From: Mesotaenium endlicherianum
Taxonomy: Eukaryota > Streptophyta > Zygnematophyceae > Zygnematales > Mesotaeniaceae
Direction of reading: 5' to 3'
Assembly (NCBI GenBank): GCA_009602735.1
Contig: WELA01012868.1
Location: forward strand, 254,620-284,361
Length of the DNA: 29,742 nucleotides
The notes below the pieces were generated by a model, which saw only the letters and a program-made list of their open reading frames with translations, did not search any database and was not told the origin of the DNA. Each line of letters opens with the position of its first letter. The stretch's first letter is position 1. Shown here one piece after another: positions 7,830-18,538 of this stretch. The translations under genes were made by a program, and so were the position numbers.

Positions 7830-10509
7830 ACACACACACACATGCGCATAGCATTGGGAGTGGTAGGTTGGCATACAACTAATCAGCGTTCTCTCTCCCC
7901 CTCCTGTCTCCCCCTCTCTGCAGGAGCTCGTGTGCCAGCTGGCATTCTACTCCCGTCTCTCCAGGCCGCAAAACTCACTGCGCCCGACTCTGGATTCAAC
8001 GCTGCGCTTCATCCTCCAGCTGGCACATTTGCCGGCTGACGGCAGCTTACACTCCGGCCCCCCCACCCCCAGCCCCGCTCCCGAGCCCTCGCACCTGCAG
8101 GGAAGCGGCGGCAGCGGCACCTACTGCACAGCTGGCACCCCGCGCGACCTCAAGCCCAGCCCCAGCCCCAACCCGCCTCCCTCAGGCGGCGGGAGGGCGC
8201 CTGTGGCAAGTCACAAGAGCGGCGGCAGTGGCCCCAAGGGCTGCAGCACGCCTGGCGCCTCCAGCCAGCGAGGTGTGAAGAGGCCTCTGCCGGCCCTGGC
8301 TTCAGGCTCCCCCGAGCACGCCGCCGCTGAAGCGCAGGCGTACAAGCTGAGGAACAGGTTGCCGCTGGAGAGAGCCCTTGTGGAGAGTGCACGCCTGGTG
8401 GAGTCTGCAGGCAATGGCGCGGCGGCGGGGAAAGGCGTGGCCGCAGGCAATAGGGTGGCAGTGGCAGCAGGTAGTGCGGACGTGGGGAGGGTGGTGAAAG
8501 TGGAGAAGGTGGAGAACGCGGAGGTCGTGGAGACGCCAGTCAAGAAGCGGGGGCGCGGGCGGCCAAGGAAGAACCCCCTTCCCGAAAGCAAGGTGCTGCC
8601 GCCCGCGGTGCTTAAGCCGCTGGTGCTGCCAGATGGCGGCAGCAGCGCTGCAGCTCCTGCTGCTCCTGCTCCTGCCCCTGCTCCTGCTGCTGCTGCAGCT
8701 CCTGCTGCTCCTGCTGCTCCTGCAGCTCCTGCTGCTCCTGCAGCTCCTGCTTCTACTGTTACTGCTGCTGCTGCAGCTGCCGCGGCCGTGGTAACGCGGG
8801 AGGAGGCCCGGGCAGACTTGGAGTTTGTGTACACGCATCTCCTGCACCCCGCTGCCCTCGCGCGCATCTCTGGAGACGCAAGCGCTGGCACTGGCACAGG
8901 CAGGGGCACGGGCATAGGCACGGGCACAGGCACAGACACAGGTACAGACACGGGCGCAGAAACAGGCACAGGCACAGGCGCCGTTTCGGGCACAGGCGCA
9001 GGTGTGGGCACAAGCACAGGCACAGGCGCAGGCGTGGGCACAGGCATACGCACACTCTCAGGCTCAAACGGGAGTGTGAGCGCGGGTGTGGGCACAGTCA
9101 CAGGCGCAGAGGGGGGCGCGGGCGTAATAGTCAAGCTGGCCCGAGCCGTACAGGTCATTCTGGACACGAAGCAGTTTGTGAAGGACTACTGCGCGGAGAG
9201 GGAGCGCGCGCTTGTCAAGGAGGGGCAGGGGAGCGTGGACTGCCTCCCCCTCGCCGGAGCCGGCGCGGCGAATCGACAGGTGGCGCATCTGCCCTGCGTG
9301 GCGGTGCTGCCGCGCGAGGGCCAGGACGGAAGCAGCGCGCGCGATGCGGAGATCCCCTTTGAGATCCTGACGGTCGCCGAGGGGTGCACTGTCCACCGAC
9401 TGAAGCAGATTGCTACCGACGCCCTCAGGTATCATATTATGTGCTTTTCTATGCATTTATGATAAATACGCGTACCATACGGTACTATACTCAATACTTT
9501 TCTGTATAATGATAGGTGTTGTGGCCAATCCGTGAGAACCTGTCAGACTGTCGTTGTCCTCCATCGCTGCACGGCTAACAGGCACTTCTCTGTTGTCTGT
9601 ATATGGAGCCCCAGGACGATGCTTGTGTGACATTTCTCGATTTGTTTTTGTCTGGGGCTGTGCAGAAAATTGCAGATCTGTTCTCATGCACATGTGCGCT
9701 CTTGATATTCCCATGTGCTCTCCTTTGTGCTCTAGTCTTATGGGGTGGCTCTGTCTGCCAGCCTCGTCAACGTCTACCACTTAGAGGCAGAGCAGTTGCG
9801 TAAGGCAGTCCCATCGGCTGCGTAAGGCAGGCCCAGGCCTTGAGCCAGCTGTTGTTGAGGGCCCAGCTGAAGCGGAGCTGCGCAAGGGGCAGCCCTGGAC
9901 TCTTGCCTGGGAGCTAGCTAGCTCACTCTTTGACGGCCATCTTCCATGGCCCGCGTCAAACGTACTACTCTTTGTGCTCTCCGGGGGCTAGACTCTGCTC
10001 GTCATGTCCCAGGGCTTGTGTTGGATTTGCACTACTCTGTACCCCCTCAGGGCTAGTCTCTGATGGCGTCTCCCACGTTGCGTGCTTTGTTGGATGTGCG
10101 TGTTGTGTGTGGCTATCCTTCGTGCTCTCTCAGGGAGGTGTATGTGGTGCTGGAGAAGTTCAACGTCGATACGATCAGGCAGGTGAAGCGACCTCGCCCA
10201 AACGGCGGCGCTGACTCCGTCTCGAGCGTCCTTCTCGTGCGCGGGTCGGGAGTGCCGGCCAATCACCCGGCGCGCTTTGAGAGGGGCACTGAGGAGTGGG
10301 TGGTAAGGTGCGCGTGCGGCACAGCTGACGATGACGGTGAGAGGATGGTGCAGTGTGACAAGTGCCAGGCTTGGCTGCACACCAGGTGTGAGGGGATCCC
10401 GGATCCGAGCCCCCCGCCCGACACTTTTATTTGCAGGAGCTGCTGCAAGGAGGCGGACGCGCCACCTGGCAGCAGGCCAAGCCTGCAGGAGTTCTTGGGG
10501 CTGGAGTAG
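4965..10509 (+). CDS. MS1/MMD1-like: MALE STERILITY 1/MMD1-family PHD-finger protein with AT-hook (6 exons)
   Basis: Exons 4965-5199, 5932-6076, 6766-6960, 7516-7729, 7924-9428 and 10134-10509 join in frame into 889 codons. All introns are GT-AG with matching phases. Landmarks by residue: GPFRENVRRFL about 16-26; CEHC 72-75; a possible zinc cluster C114, C117, C128, C131; TTHLLHGVLHTNGFGHLL from 144; KVSVVDVSKKRGLDLRLLH from 193; AT-hook GRGRPRK about 470-481; Ala/Pro tract about 503-553; Gly/Thr tract about 582-664; VILDTKQFVKDY about 674-685; PHD finger about 823-867 with all eight C4HC3 ligands visible. In flowering plants this nuclear family controls transcription in tapetum and male meiocytes, and its PHD finger is thought to read histone marks. 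The block usual between the third and fourth conserved regions was not seen. The start is uncertain: the frame is open upstream to 4887 and a further exon is possible. Confidence 0.9.
5321..5501 (+). repeat. 96-bp tandem duplication in intron 1 of the MS1-type gene
   Basis: Two copies (5321-5416 and 5417-5501) share ATGAATAAG, CAGCCACGCGTT, ACTGTTGGCTGC and TTTTTGACAAAGTTGAATG with only a few substitutions. Each copy is preceded by a T-run ending in TAG (5313-5320 and 5407-5416), so each starts just after a good-looking splice acceptor. No peptide from it fits the protein, and it is read as intronic. Confidence 0.85.
7740..7845 (+). repeat. (CT)n-(GC)n-(CA)n compound microsatellite in intron 4
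   Basis: Long CT runs, a CG/CGC block and an alternating CA run follow one another inside the 194-bp intron 7730-7923, taking up more than half of it. They give rise to large spurious frames on both strands. The last part of the intron (7890-7923) is again pyrimidine-rich and leads into the acceptor. Confidence 0.9.
8640..8790 (+). repeat. Coding GCTCCTGCT repeat (Ala/Pro tract)
   Basis: GCTCCTGCTCCT-type triplet repeats inside exon 5 encode alternating Ala and Pro, then a run of Ala ending near 8785. The frame is kept, and the conserved-looking segment TREEARADLEFVY follows directly. Confidence 0.9.
8880..9115 (+). repeat. Coding GGCACA hexanucleotide repeat (Gly-Thr tract)
   Basis: About 35 degenerate copies of GGCACA/GGCGCA/GACACA inside exon 5 encode a Gly-Thr/Gly-Ala dipeptide tract. 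It lies between the family-like segments VYTHLLHP and AVQVILDTK, so it expands what is normally a short loop. Any change by whole hexamers keeps the frame. Confidence 0.9.
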
Positions 10510-11774
10510 GAGGGTAACGGCAGGCGGCCAGGGAGTGACTCATGTGAGGAGGAAACATGTTTTTTTCATTCATGAGATTCAGTCCTGTGAACATCACAGC
10601 GCGCTCCTACTGGCTGCTGTGGAGTACAATAGCTGTGAAGGTGGAAGGTGAAATGCGAAGGTAAAGGATGTAGGTGAAGACGGTCTATGAAAAGGTGATC
10701 ACTTGAGGCGTGCAGGTGGGGGTGCCGTCTCTTGCTCATAAAGCTGCTGGTTGTGGCCATGGTTGTTATAAATGCATGAGGTGTGATGAGGCAGCCAGAT
10801 CGTTGTACTATCTGTTTGTTGGCCATGTCTAAATCGAGGTCTAGGTCTAGAGGTGTTTAGGGCTGGTGTAGAACTTTGTTAGGGTTAGCAATTCACTTCG
10901 TACACTTCCGACTGTCTCAACAACTGTATGTTTAAAGCTTCTTGTGAGAGAGTTGGCTCCGACTTTGTGCAAGAGGGCCTTGTACCAATCAAAAGTTTGT
11001 GTAAATATGTTGTACCTCAATGTATTTGGTTGAGAAACATACTTGTTAATTTTGTGTGCAATGTAAAGTTTTTGAGTTGCAAATGACGTCATGACTTGGA
11101 ATCGCGTCAGACACGTTGCATAATTCTAATTCTTTAGTTGGGGAGTTGTCAACGGCCATATATGTTCCATTTGTTGCATCAATGAATCTTGAAGACCATT
11201 GGTATACGTTAAACCATGTTGAAAACACAATGACAACAATTGCATCCTAAGACTTGTGGACTCATTATCAATACTGCATAGTTCCGACACATTCGATATC
11301 GTTTATGAACGTGTTCATAAACATATACTGTCATGAAATTTTGAAGCTGCTAGTTCAAAAGTTGCTAGTTAGTACGACGCGCTTACCCCACTATCCCTCG
11401 AAGATTAATGCCATCCGAATCATCCCCCATGATCTACGACTTCCCCCCTTTTCGTCCTAAAAGTAGCTGTCACATGGTTATATGCTCGCTTTGCTCCAAT
11501 AATCTTTGACCTAACTCGATAGGCTGGTCAAAGTTGGTCAAAGTCGCTTGGCCAAAGTCCCGCAACCACCATAGTCGATTTTCAAAAATTGCATTTTCTG
11601 CTTCTCTCCCTTCGGCCTTCATTCAGCATGGTTCCAAGTTACTCGAAACAATCTTACAAATCAAGTCTCGGCCTTTCTGTTCCACCCCGAATCATAACTT
11701 CATGCAGGCTCATTCTAACGAGAATAAGTTGCATGCTCGTTTCTTCTTGAATAACATTCTTACATAACTAATAC
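10510..11774. other. Region between MS1-type gene and RING gene
   Basis: Moderately AT-rich 3' flank and spacer of 1.26 kb. It includes a few short repeats (AGGTGAAGG-type words near 10636-10680, CTAGGTCTAG near 10838-10850) and no exon with convincing coding character. No clear polyadenylation signal could be singled out. Confidence 0.45.
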
Positions 11775-14639
11775 ATGTTGGTAGCGGCGCCTTCGAGGCG
11801 ACGTCATCCGAAAGAACTGAGACGTAGATTTCTCATGCTGTCAGGGGCTCCTCTGAGGCGACGTCATTCCAAAGACATGAAACGTAAAAAGGTCTTACGG
11901 ATTCCAGGAAGAGATGGTCCTCGTAGAGAAGGGATCCGAGGAAGAATTTCCCAACAAGGGCATGCAGCTCGTACTGCCACGTCCGAGGAGGAATACTGGC
12001 TTACTAAAGAAGAAGAAGCTGAAATACGGCTGCAAGTGGTTGCCAGTCAGGTCTCCTGCGAGAGGAATGCCATTGCAGATGAGCTGCTTATTTTCGGTAT
12101 TGATGGAGGGCAAGTGTACGATGACAGTGATCCACCAGCTGGGGCAGAGGTGATACTCATGTCATATCTTATGTTGGGCAATGCCTGACTGCGTGCCAGC
12201 TCCTTTCGGCCATCCGGCGTCTATAAGGATGATTCTTGGACCTTATGGCTCCTCTTGTGATGCAGACATTTGACTATGAGAAGGAGTTGGATGAATGGGA
12301 GAATGCACAAAAAGAGGTATGATCATCTGACATCTTGAGGCACTGGGTTTTCCCTAATAGACGAGAGGCAGCACTCAAGATACTATAGTGAAACTATTCA
12401 GGTCTCAGGAGTCGGCTCACGTTTAGTAACTTACACAACTGACTTTGACACAAGCAGACCAGGGCACCAAAGTCCTCCTCCTCACTGCCTATAGCTCTAT
12501 GCTAGTGAACTGTGAGAACCTGTATAGACTGTTGTTTACACAAAGTAAGCGGGTAGTCAAGTTACCTCTGTTCTGTTCAGGCCAGATGCAGGGAGGATGC
12601 GGAGCAACAGTTTCGCGAAGAAGAAAGGAGAGAGCAAGAGTTGCTGGAGCTGACGGAGGCAGAAAGTATACAGAGGCACACTGCCATGAGATCCCTCCAA
12701 GAAGGGTATGCTCGTTTTCGTGGCCGTACATGGTATCCAAGACCCTTCTTTTGTGGTCACTTAAAAAAGACCCGGAACGGCGAGTTGAAGGTAGCAGCAC
12801 TAGAGAGTTATTGCTTCTGAACGGCCCTCCTTCTGGGATGTTTCATGTCAGTCCTAGTCATGTTCTTGTTTCGTATGTTGCTATGCTATAATGCTCAAGT
12901 GAAATCCTTCACAGGCTGGTCATGCTGTGGGACATGTACACCCACGTCACTTCTGATAGGGCTGCTGCTGCTGCTCATGATGATGATGATGATGATGACG
13001 ATGATGATGAAGATGAAGATGATGTTGCACGCGGCAGGGCGCAGTACTTGACCATGGAGGACGCGGCAAACGCTGCAAGCTACTCCCATCTGCTGGAGGT
13101 GCAGGACTCAGCCAGGCAGCTTCTGGCTGTCCTTGACAGAGCCATCGCAGTCGCCCTTGAGCGGGATAGGTGCGGCGCGGGCTAACACCTTTACATTGTT
13201 CTCACGGGCTTTCTCTGGCACACCCTTTCTGGTTCTACGCTTCCAAAAAGAATGAGCTTTCGCAGAAGGCAGTTTCTGTGGCAGCAGTTGTACTGCTTTG
13301 AGAGAAGTATATTTATGTTTGTCAATTGCTCTTTAACTTTGTGACGTACTGTAGGCATTCATGCTATGAACTCTCACCTGCCGGACAAATGAGGATGGAG
13401 TCTTTGACGGCTGCTTCGAGGGCACATGTGAAGTTTGCGAGGGTCGCGTCTGGGCGGGGGGCAGGCAGTCTGCGCTGGCAGTGGCAGCAGATTTGCGCGA
13501 CCAGTTGAAGAATGAGCAAGAGATTGCTGCTCTAGAGGATGACAGACATGCCGCTGAGATCGAAGCGCTTCAGAGAAGGGAGCAAAATGCGCTTTTCCTG
13601 CTGGTGTGTGCCTACGACCCTTTCCCGAGTCCTTTCCACAGAAGCTGCAAAGCCATTACTTCCACTGTGCACCTTGAGGTTGATGGCTATAGTTGACCCG
13701 ACAGAAGCATGGCAAGCAATGGGCAACAGAAGAGTTTCAATTGGGGCTTTGGGCATTGCGTAGTTGGGTCAATATAAGGCGACCTTTATTACTTGCTGTG
13801 TGTGTAAATCACTGATTGCTGTTTTGTGTAAGAGTGGCGTTTTTCAACTCATCAGGGTCTGTTGCAGCTGCAAAAGAAGCCTTCTGCTTGTGTGGCCTTT
13901 TTTTGACTTTGAAGTGCTTGAAGTTTTCTTCCTCAAAATATGTCTGCAAGAAGGACGAGCACAGCAATACGTGGAGTTCTCTGGTGAGTACACCTCGTCG
14001 TACTGATGCACCGAATGAAATTTAAAACCCCGCATTTAATATGTGCATATGTGCGAATATGAGCAGGAGGTGGAGAAGGAGAGGGGCGTGTGCAGTATAT
14101 GTTTCGAACAGGTATGCTCTGATGTAATACTTCCTCGTACTGTGAATCATTATTTATGTTAGGCAGGTTATTGATGTACTTGTGAGGTGTCGTCAGTCAT
14201 TGTCATTTGGCTTGCTTTGTTACGGTGTATATACTGCTCATGGGCTCTCTTATTTACTAATGTTGTTTATAATTATGGGTGTGGGTCGCAGCCACGAGAT
14301 GTCCTCGTTCTGCCTTGCAGTAAGTGTACCCTTATCCCCTTGATGTGTGTCTCTTTATTTCTTCCCCACCTTTAGTTTGCTGCTTTGGGGCTGTCGCCAT
14401 CAATTGTTGCACTCCTTTTGCTCTTAGTTCCAAAGTTGCTGTGTGGTAAGTGGAAAGCTAGGACGTGAAGCAATCCGCCCTTCTAGTTCCTTACCAGATC
14501 GTGATGATGTTTGGGTTGCGCAGTGCATTTCCACTATTGCAATTCTTGCATAGTGACGAGCCTGGAGGCGCGCAACGTATGTCCAACTTGTCGAAGTCCT
14601 GTCAGCGGCGTGCTTAAATGCAACCTCAGCATGCAGTAG
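11775..14639 (+). CDS. Acidic coiled-coil C3HC4 RING-finger protein, probable E3 ubiquitin ligase (9 exons)
   Basis: Exons 11775-12149, 12266-12316, 12581-12705, 12915-13169, 13465-13603, 13951-13983, 14067-14111, 14292-14319 and 14524-14639 give a phase-consistent frame of 388 residues. The C-terminus holds a full RING: C335-x2-C338, C350, H352, C356-x2-C359, C370-x2-C373 (CSICFE, LPCMHFHYCNSC, CPTCR), assembled from three exons. The middle is highly charged and likely coiled (EEERREQELLELTEAES; LKNEQEIAALEDDRHAAEIE), with an Asp/Glu run at about 205-220. The N-terminus is basic and contains a 20-residue tandem duplication (RRRHPKELRRR / RRRHSKDMKRK). RING proteins of this form usually recruit ubiquitin-conjugating enzymes; the substrate is unknown. 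The join 13169/13465 is the weakest: GAG|GT at 13098 with an acceptor at 13421 is also in phase. I do not recognise the subfamily. Confidence 0.78.
11795..11900 (+). repeat. 60-bp tandem duplication in exon 1 of the RING gene
   Basis: GAGGCGACGTCAT begins at 11795 and again at 11855, exactly 60 bases apart. The flanking codons are diverged but alignable. The duplication adds 20 residues to the basic N-terminus without breaking the frame. Confidence 0.8.
12978..13022 (+). repeat. (GAT)n coding run (poly-Asp)
   Basis: A GAT/GAC/GAA run of about 15 codons in exon 4 of the RING gene follows a short GCT run (12961-12975). Together they encode Ala then Asp/Glu stretches. Confidence 0.85.
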
Positions 14640-15161
14640 AATAGCGCAGCAGGTATGTACAGCCAGCCTTTGTTTATGCCCACAGCATGAGTTGTCATCC
14701 GCAAACTCAAAGTAGTTAAGGGTTTGTAGAGGATATAGACTACACTAGCTCGAACTAACCAGGACTGACTGTTGAGGGGAAAGAGTTGTGCGTGCACAGG
14801 CTTTTTTACTTTGAAAGTAAAGTGCTACTTAAGTAGTGTAAGAGGTCTCAAAAATCTTCCACTCTGGTTTATTTAGTAATTGTACATAGAGCTTGGAGCA
14901 AGGGACTTTGGGGCAAGTGTATAGTTTGTTGATGCTAAGCAATCACTTTGGAGTGTTCTGAAATTCTTATAGCATCTTGTCTATCTCTAGTGTGCTGATT
15001 TTTGTAGCTACTAATGCCAAGCGTACGTTCCATTCTTCAGCAATTTCCGGCAGTGAAGTACTTGCATGTACGGATAATATTAGCCAGGCAAAGTGGCCCA
15101 GTTAAGATGGTCAATTTGTGAAGAGGCTAGTAGAGCCTGTCAAAAAGAAATTGTCATTATC
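14640..15161. other. Convergent 3' intergenic spacer
   Basis: This 522-bp stretch lies between the stop codon of the RING gene and the stop codon of the RHIP1 homologue, which face each other. It must hold both 3' UTRs and polyadenylation sites. No coding signal was seen. Confidence 0.6.
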
Positions 15162-18100
15162 TTAAGAACTGATACCAAGGCGTGAGATGCTGGTGATTCG
15201 CTTGCCAAGCTCATGCTTCTGCTGTTTTGTCTCATATCCAAGGTTGGCAACCTGCGGCGCCCAATAACAGCAGAGACAACTTGCTTAGCGATCTGAGAGG
15301 CTTCTCATCACGCCAAATGTCCCCTATGCCAGCCACCTGCTATGTAGACGGTCAAAAGTTACATTCAAGAGTACATTGCAGAAATCCAACACAACACAAC
15401 ATCAATGGGCAGTATCCGATACGCTCTTTTCACCACAAAGGCATAAGGTACAGACGAAGGGCCCATGCCTACCTCAGCTCTCATCCGAACACTATCTCTG
15501 GCAGGGAGATCCCGCAAGTAATCCTTCAAACCTGCAGACAGAAGAACACAGCAGTTTATAACACATTCAGGCGTAGGAAGAAGGTACAACAGAAGTGCTG
15601 GCGAAGCAATGACAGCCTGACAGCTCTTCTGCATGTATAGGCACACAGACACCTTATACACAAGCGCAAGCAAGCTTGAAGCAGCCGTGGCATTTGCTGT
15701 TTCAAAGCCATCACTGCATGCTGGGGGCAGCAACATACCGGTTGCTTGCTGCTCTGTGTCAGCCACCCGCTTCCATAATCTTCTCAACTCTGCTCCCGCA
15801 TACCTGAAATTTCCCCACATGATACAACTCCGAATAAGTTCCGCTCTGCATTGGAGCTTCCAAACCCCAGAATCTCTTTCATAATTATATCGGCGACAAG
15901 AACGTTCTGCACTGGAGCTTGCGACCTGCATGCAACTATTTTCAAAAGATACCGGTGACAAGAACAAAGAACAAGGTGCAGAGAAGATGTACCTCAGCTT
16001 TGTGCTACCACGCTTGAACTCCTCCTCTGCCAACGCTACTCGTTCCTGCACCGCCATAGTGTAACACAAGAGGGAGTCGAGCGCGAGACGTGATTAGCGA
16101 ATACGCGACAGGTCATATCTTTCCCTCTATGAGCATCAACGACCCATACAACAGCACACAATGCTTATGTTGTTGGTGCTGCCCAACTCTACAGCTGGCC
16201 AACAACGTTTCAAGATACAAACCACTCTTCCTAAGGAGTAAAGGCGATCATTGCTGCATGTTCAAGTGCTTATGAGCCACCACAAGAGAATGCAGAGGCT
16301 CTCATGAAAGAACAGGCCTTCCTAAGGAGTTGCTCACTTGTAGCTTCTGTGTCTCGTTCTTGTGGATGTCAACATTGGCTCGCAAGTCTTTTACTTGCCT
16401 CTCTGCATTGGCCACCATTGCCTTCAAACTCCACGCGTGCATCAACAAGACAACCACCCTCGTCAGCACCTCTCTGCCATTGTTCATGCAAAGTCTGCCA
16501 CTGCTGATCTCAGCCAACAGGCAAAACCACATGAAGACCAGACGTAATTTAAAAAACCAGGTCAACTCCTGACTGGCACCTGACTGGAGTTCAACAACTT
16601 TGCTGTGCTCCAAGAAGGAACCCCGTACTACGTGTATCAACGTGAGCCAAGTAGTCAAACAGAGCCATAGCAGGACTCCACATAATATATGATGATGCGA
16701 GGTACATGGACCTTTTATACTTTTACTCTTTGGAGGTAGTACTTGACGCTTGACCCAACCAAAAGTTATATGTCAGAACATTCCCCTCCAACTGCCTATT
16801 TTGAACAACTTATTGAGTGAACTGACTCATAGCTAAAGTCAAGGACACCATAACCGTTTTGGAAGCAAGACACTATACATTCCCACTTTCTACCTCCCGC
16901 GTCACAACAGCCACAAGTCTTGTAATCATTTCGGATGCTATACGCGCTATATATGTGTATATATATGATACACATATATATAATATAGTACACGTACATA
17001 TAATATAGTATATATGTTTTCATGTATTCTTTTCTTTCTTTGAACATGGCCCACTGGTGCTTCTAAGGTCAGGCATTAACCTATTTGCTTTGTGGCAACC
17101 CTTATGGTGCATGAACTGCAATATAGGGCTCGCAAAACGCTTCACTTTCTACACTAAAAAATAGACAGCAATCTTCAAGATACTGGTACCCCCTCAACAT
17201 CTGTACGGCTCAGGTGACATTCCAGGTTATTGTCTTAAAGGGGGCGAAGATAAGTGAGAGCCCAGAGAGAATGAGAACTTACATCTTCACTCACAAATCT
17301 CCCGAAGGTGTTCCTGTACATAAATTTTCTCGGACCTGCAAACGGAACATAGAATATCTTGTAAACAGATGAACTCAAATACCATCTTAGAGTACCTAAT
17401 AGCTAGATGAGCTTGCAAGTCGGCACCTAGACTCTAGGCTCCACGGTGTAAATTAAGACCAAATTTGCTTAATGTCCAGTCACCATCCCCCTTCCACCCT
17501 TCCAACAGCACGTGCAGTCAACAGCTAACAGCTAAGCTAACAGCACTGCGTAAACATTGAAGGGATCACCTTTGAAGCCAACCAGAGAAAGTGCAGTCAG
17601 TCCTGCTGCCGTGTAAACTGGGTACTCAGCGGCGTAGTATACGCCCACTGCAAAAGACACCGGAGTTGAGAAGGTCTCAGGAATAATGCTGCAGGCTTAC
17701 ATGGATTCTGTGTGGCACCCCACAATAATGCTTGCAGCACCCATCATATCCTACTCCTTCCCAAGTACAGAAAGGTAGCTTTACTCTAAAGTAGCTCATG
17801 CATCCACATCTGCCATTGAAGTTGCATAGCTCCTACAACGCATAAACTGCAGCCCTCTCTAATAGGAGCCTACTTCCATATTATAGGCCAGGTCTTTTTC
17901 TCTGCACTCTAGTCGTCCCTCACCTTTAAGATAGGCAAAGAGAGCTTTTTCATACGCTTTAACCACCTCTGTTCCTTCCCTTGCAAATCCCTGGCCCAAA
18001 AGCATTTTAGTCAGTACGCCTAGTTTTTGACTTGTGGGCAAGTCGTATGGAACACTTCTGATCACCTGTAACTGGTTGAGATTGCCGACTTGTAACGAGT

Positions 18101-18538
18101 TAGAGTCATTCATCAGACGCAGAGTGGAGCAACCTGATGAATACGATTAATGTTTAAAGGGGTGTAGGAATCCTTCTCATATTATGAGCCCAGTAAAGTA
18201 CAAGTACAGCAAACGTATCACTCGACGTGTAAAGAAATGATATATGCAAGGAGCCCAGCTGCAACTGCTGATCACTTAGGCAAACGATGACTTTCTCTTC
18301 GATCCCGAAAAGATATCAATGTATTTTCACTAAAGCACGCACTTCAGTGAACCTCCGATCTGCACAGTAGTACCTTAGCTTCCTTTATTTGAATGGCTGT
18401 ACTTTCCTCCATATGCACAAGCCCTGTCTTTGTCCGCACCAACAAGTCTCCTATCGTACTTTGTGCATCTTTGCGGAACTGATTAAGCTGCTCGTTGTTA
18501 TTAACAGTGTCATCGAGCCACTTTTTCACTTCTGACAT
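15162..18538 (-). CDS. RHIP1: RHIP1 homologue, RGS1-HXK1-interacting protein 1 (9 exons)
   Basis: Minus-strand exons 18538-18374, 18065-17924, 17647-17570, 17335-17283, 16421-16338, 16045-15993, 15803-15739, 15531-15473 and 15251-15162 give 262 residues, with every junction in phase and GT-AG. The family signature is clear: a hydrophobic segment (about 113-127) followed by GPRKFMYRNTFGRF (129-142), then a coiled-coil half (ANAERQVKDLRANVDIHK, ERVALAEEEFKRG), then GLKDYLRDLPARDSVRMRAEV (214-234) and a C-terminal KRITSISRLGI. In Arabidopsis, RHIP1 binds both the G-protein regulator RGS1 and hexokinase 1 in glucose signalling. The single hydrophobic helix suggests a small membrane protein. The ATG at 18538 gives the usual length. 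The least certain boundary is the acceptor at 18065, which has a weak pyrimidine tract. Confidence 0.9.
16944..17018. repeat. AT-rich microsatellite with imperfect hairpin in RHIP1 intron 4
   Basis: TATATG/TATATA steps with an imperfect palindrome (TATATGTGTATATATATG against ATACACATATATA) lie inside the 861-bp intron 16422-17282. A doubled word, ATAATATAGTA, follows at about 16979-17010. No gene is implied. Confidence 0.7.

Noticed and set aside
7235..7849. 204-codon minus-strand open frame
   Set aside because: Antisense to exon 4 of the MS1-type gene and to the CT/CA microsatellite; the start is all Arg-Glu repeat from the GA strand.
8211..9167. 318-codon minus-strand open frame opposite exon 5
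   Set aside because: Mirror of the GCTCCT and GGCACA coding repeats, rich in Ala, Pro and Val; the plus strand carries the AT-hook and family motifs and matches in phase with neighbouring exons.
12915..13189. RING-gene exon 4 reading to its own stop at 13185 as the end of the gene
   Set aside because: Downstream exons in phase complete a C3HC4 RING and share the charged coiled-coil character; ending here would leave the RING without a gene.
15365..16069. 234-codon minus-strand open frame
   Set aside because: It runs through three RHIP1 exons and the introns between them; the intron parts have no family similarity and are bounded by GT-AG sites.
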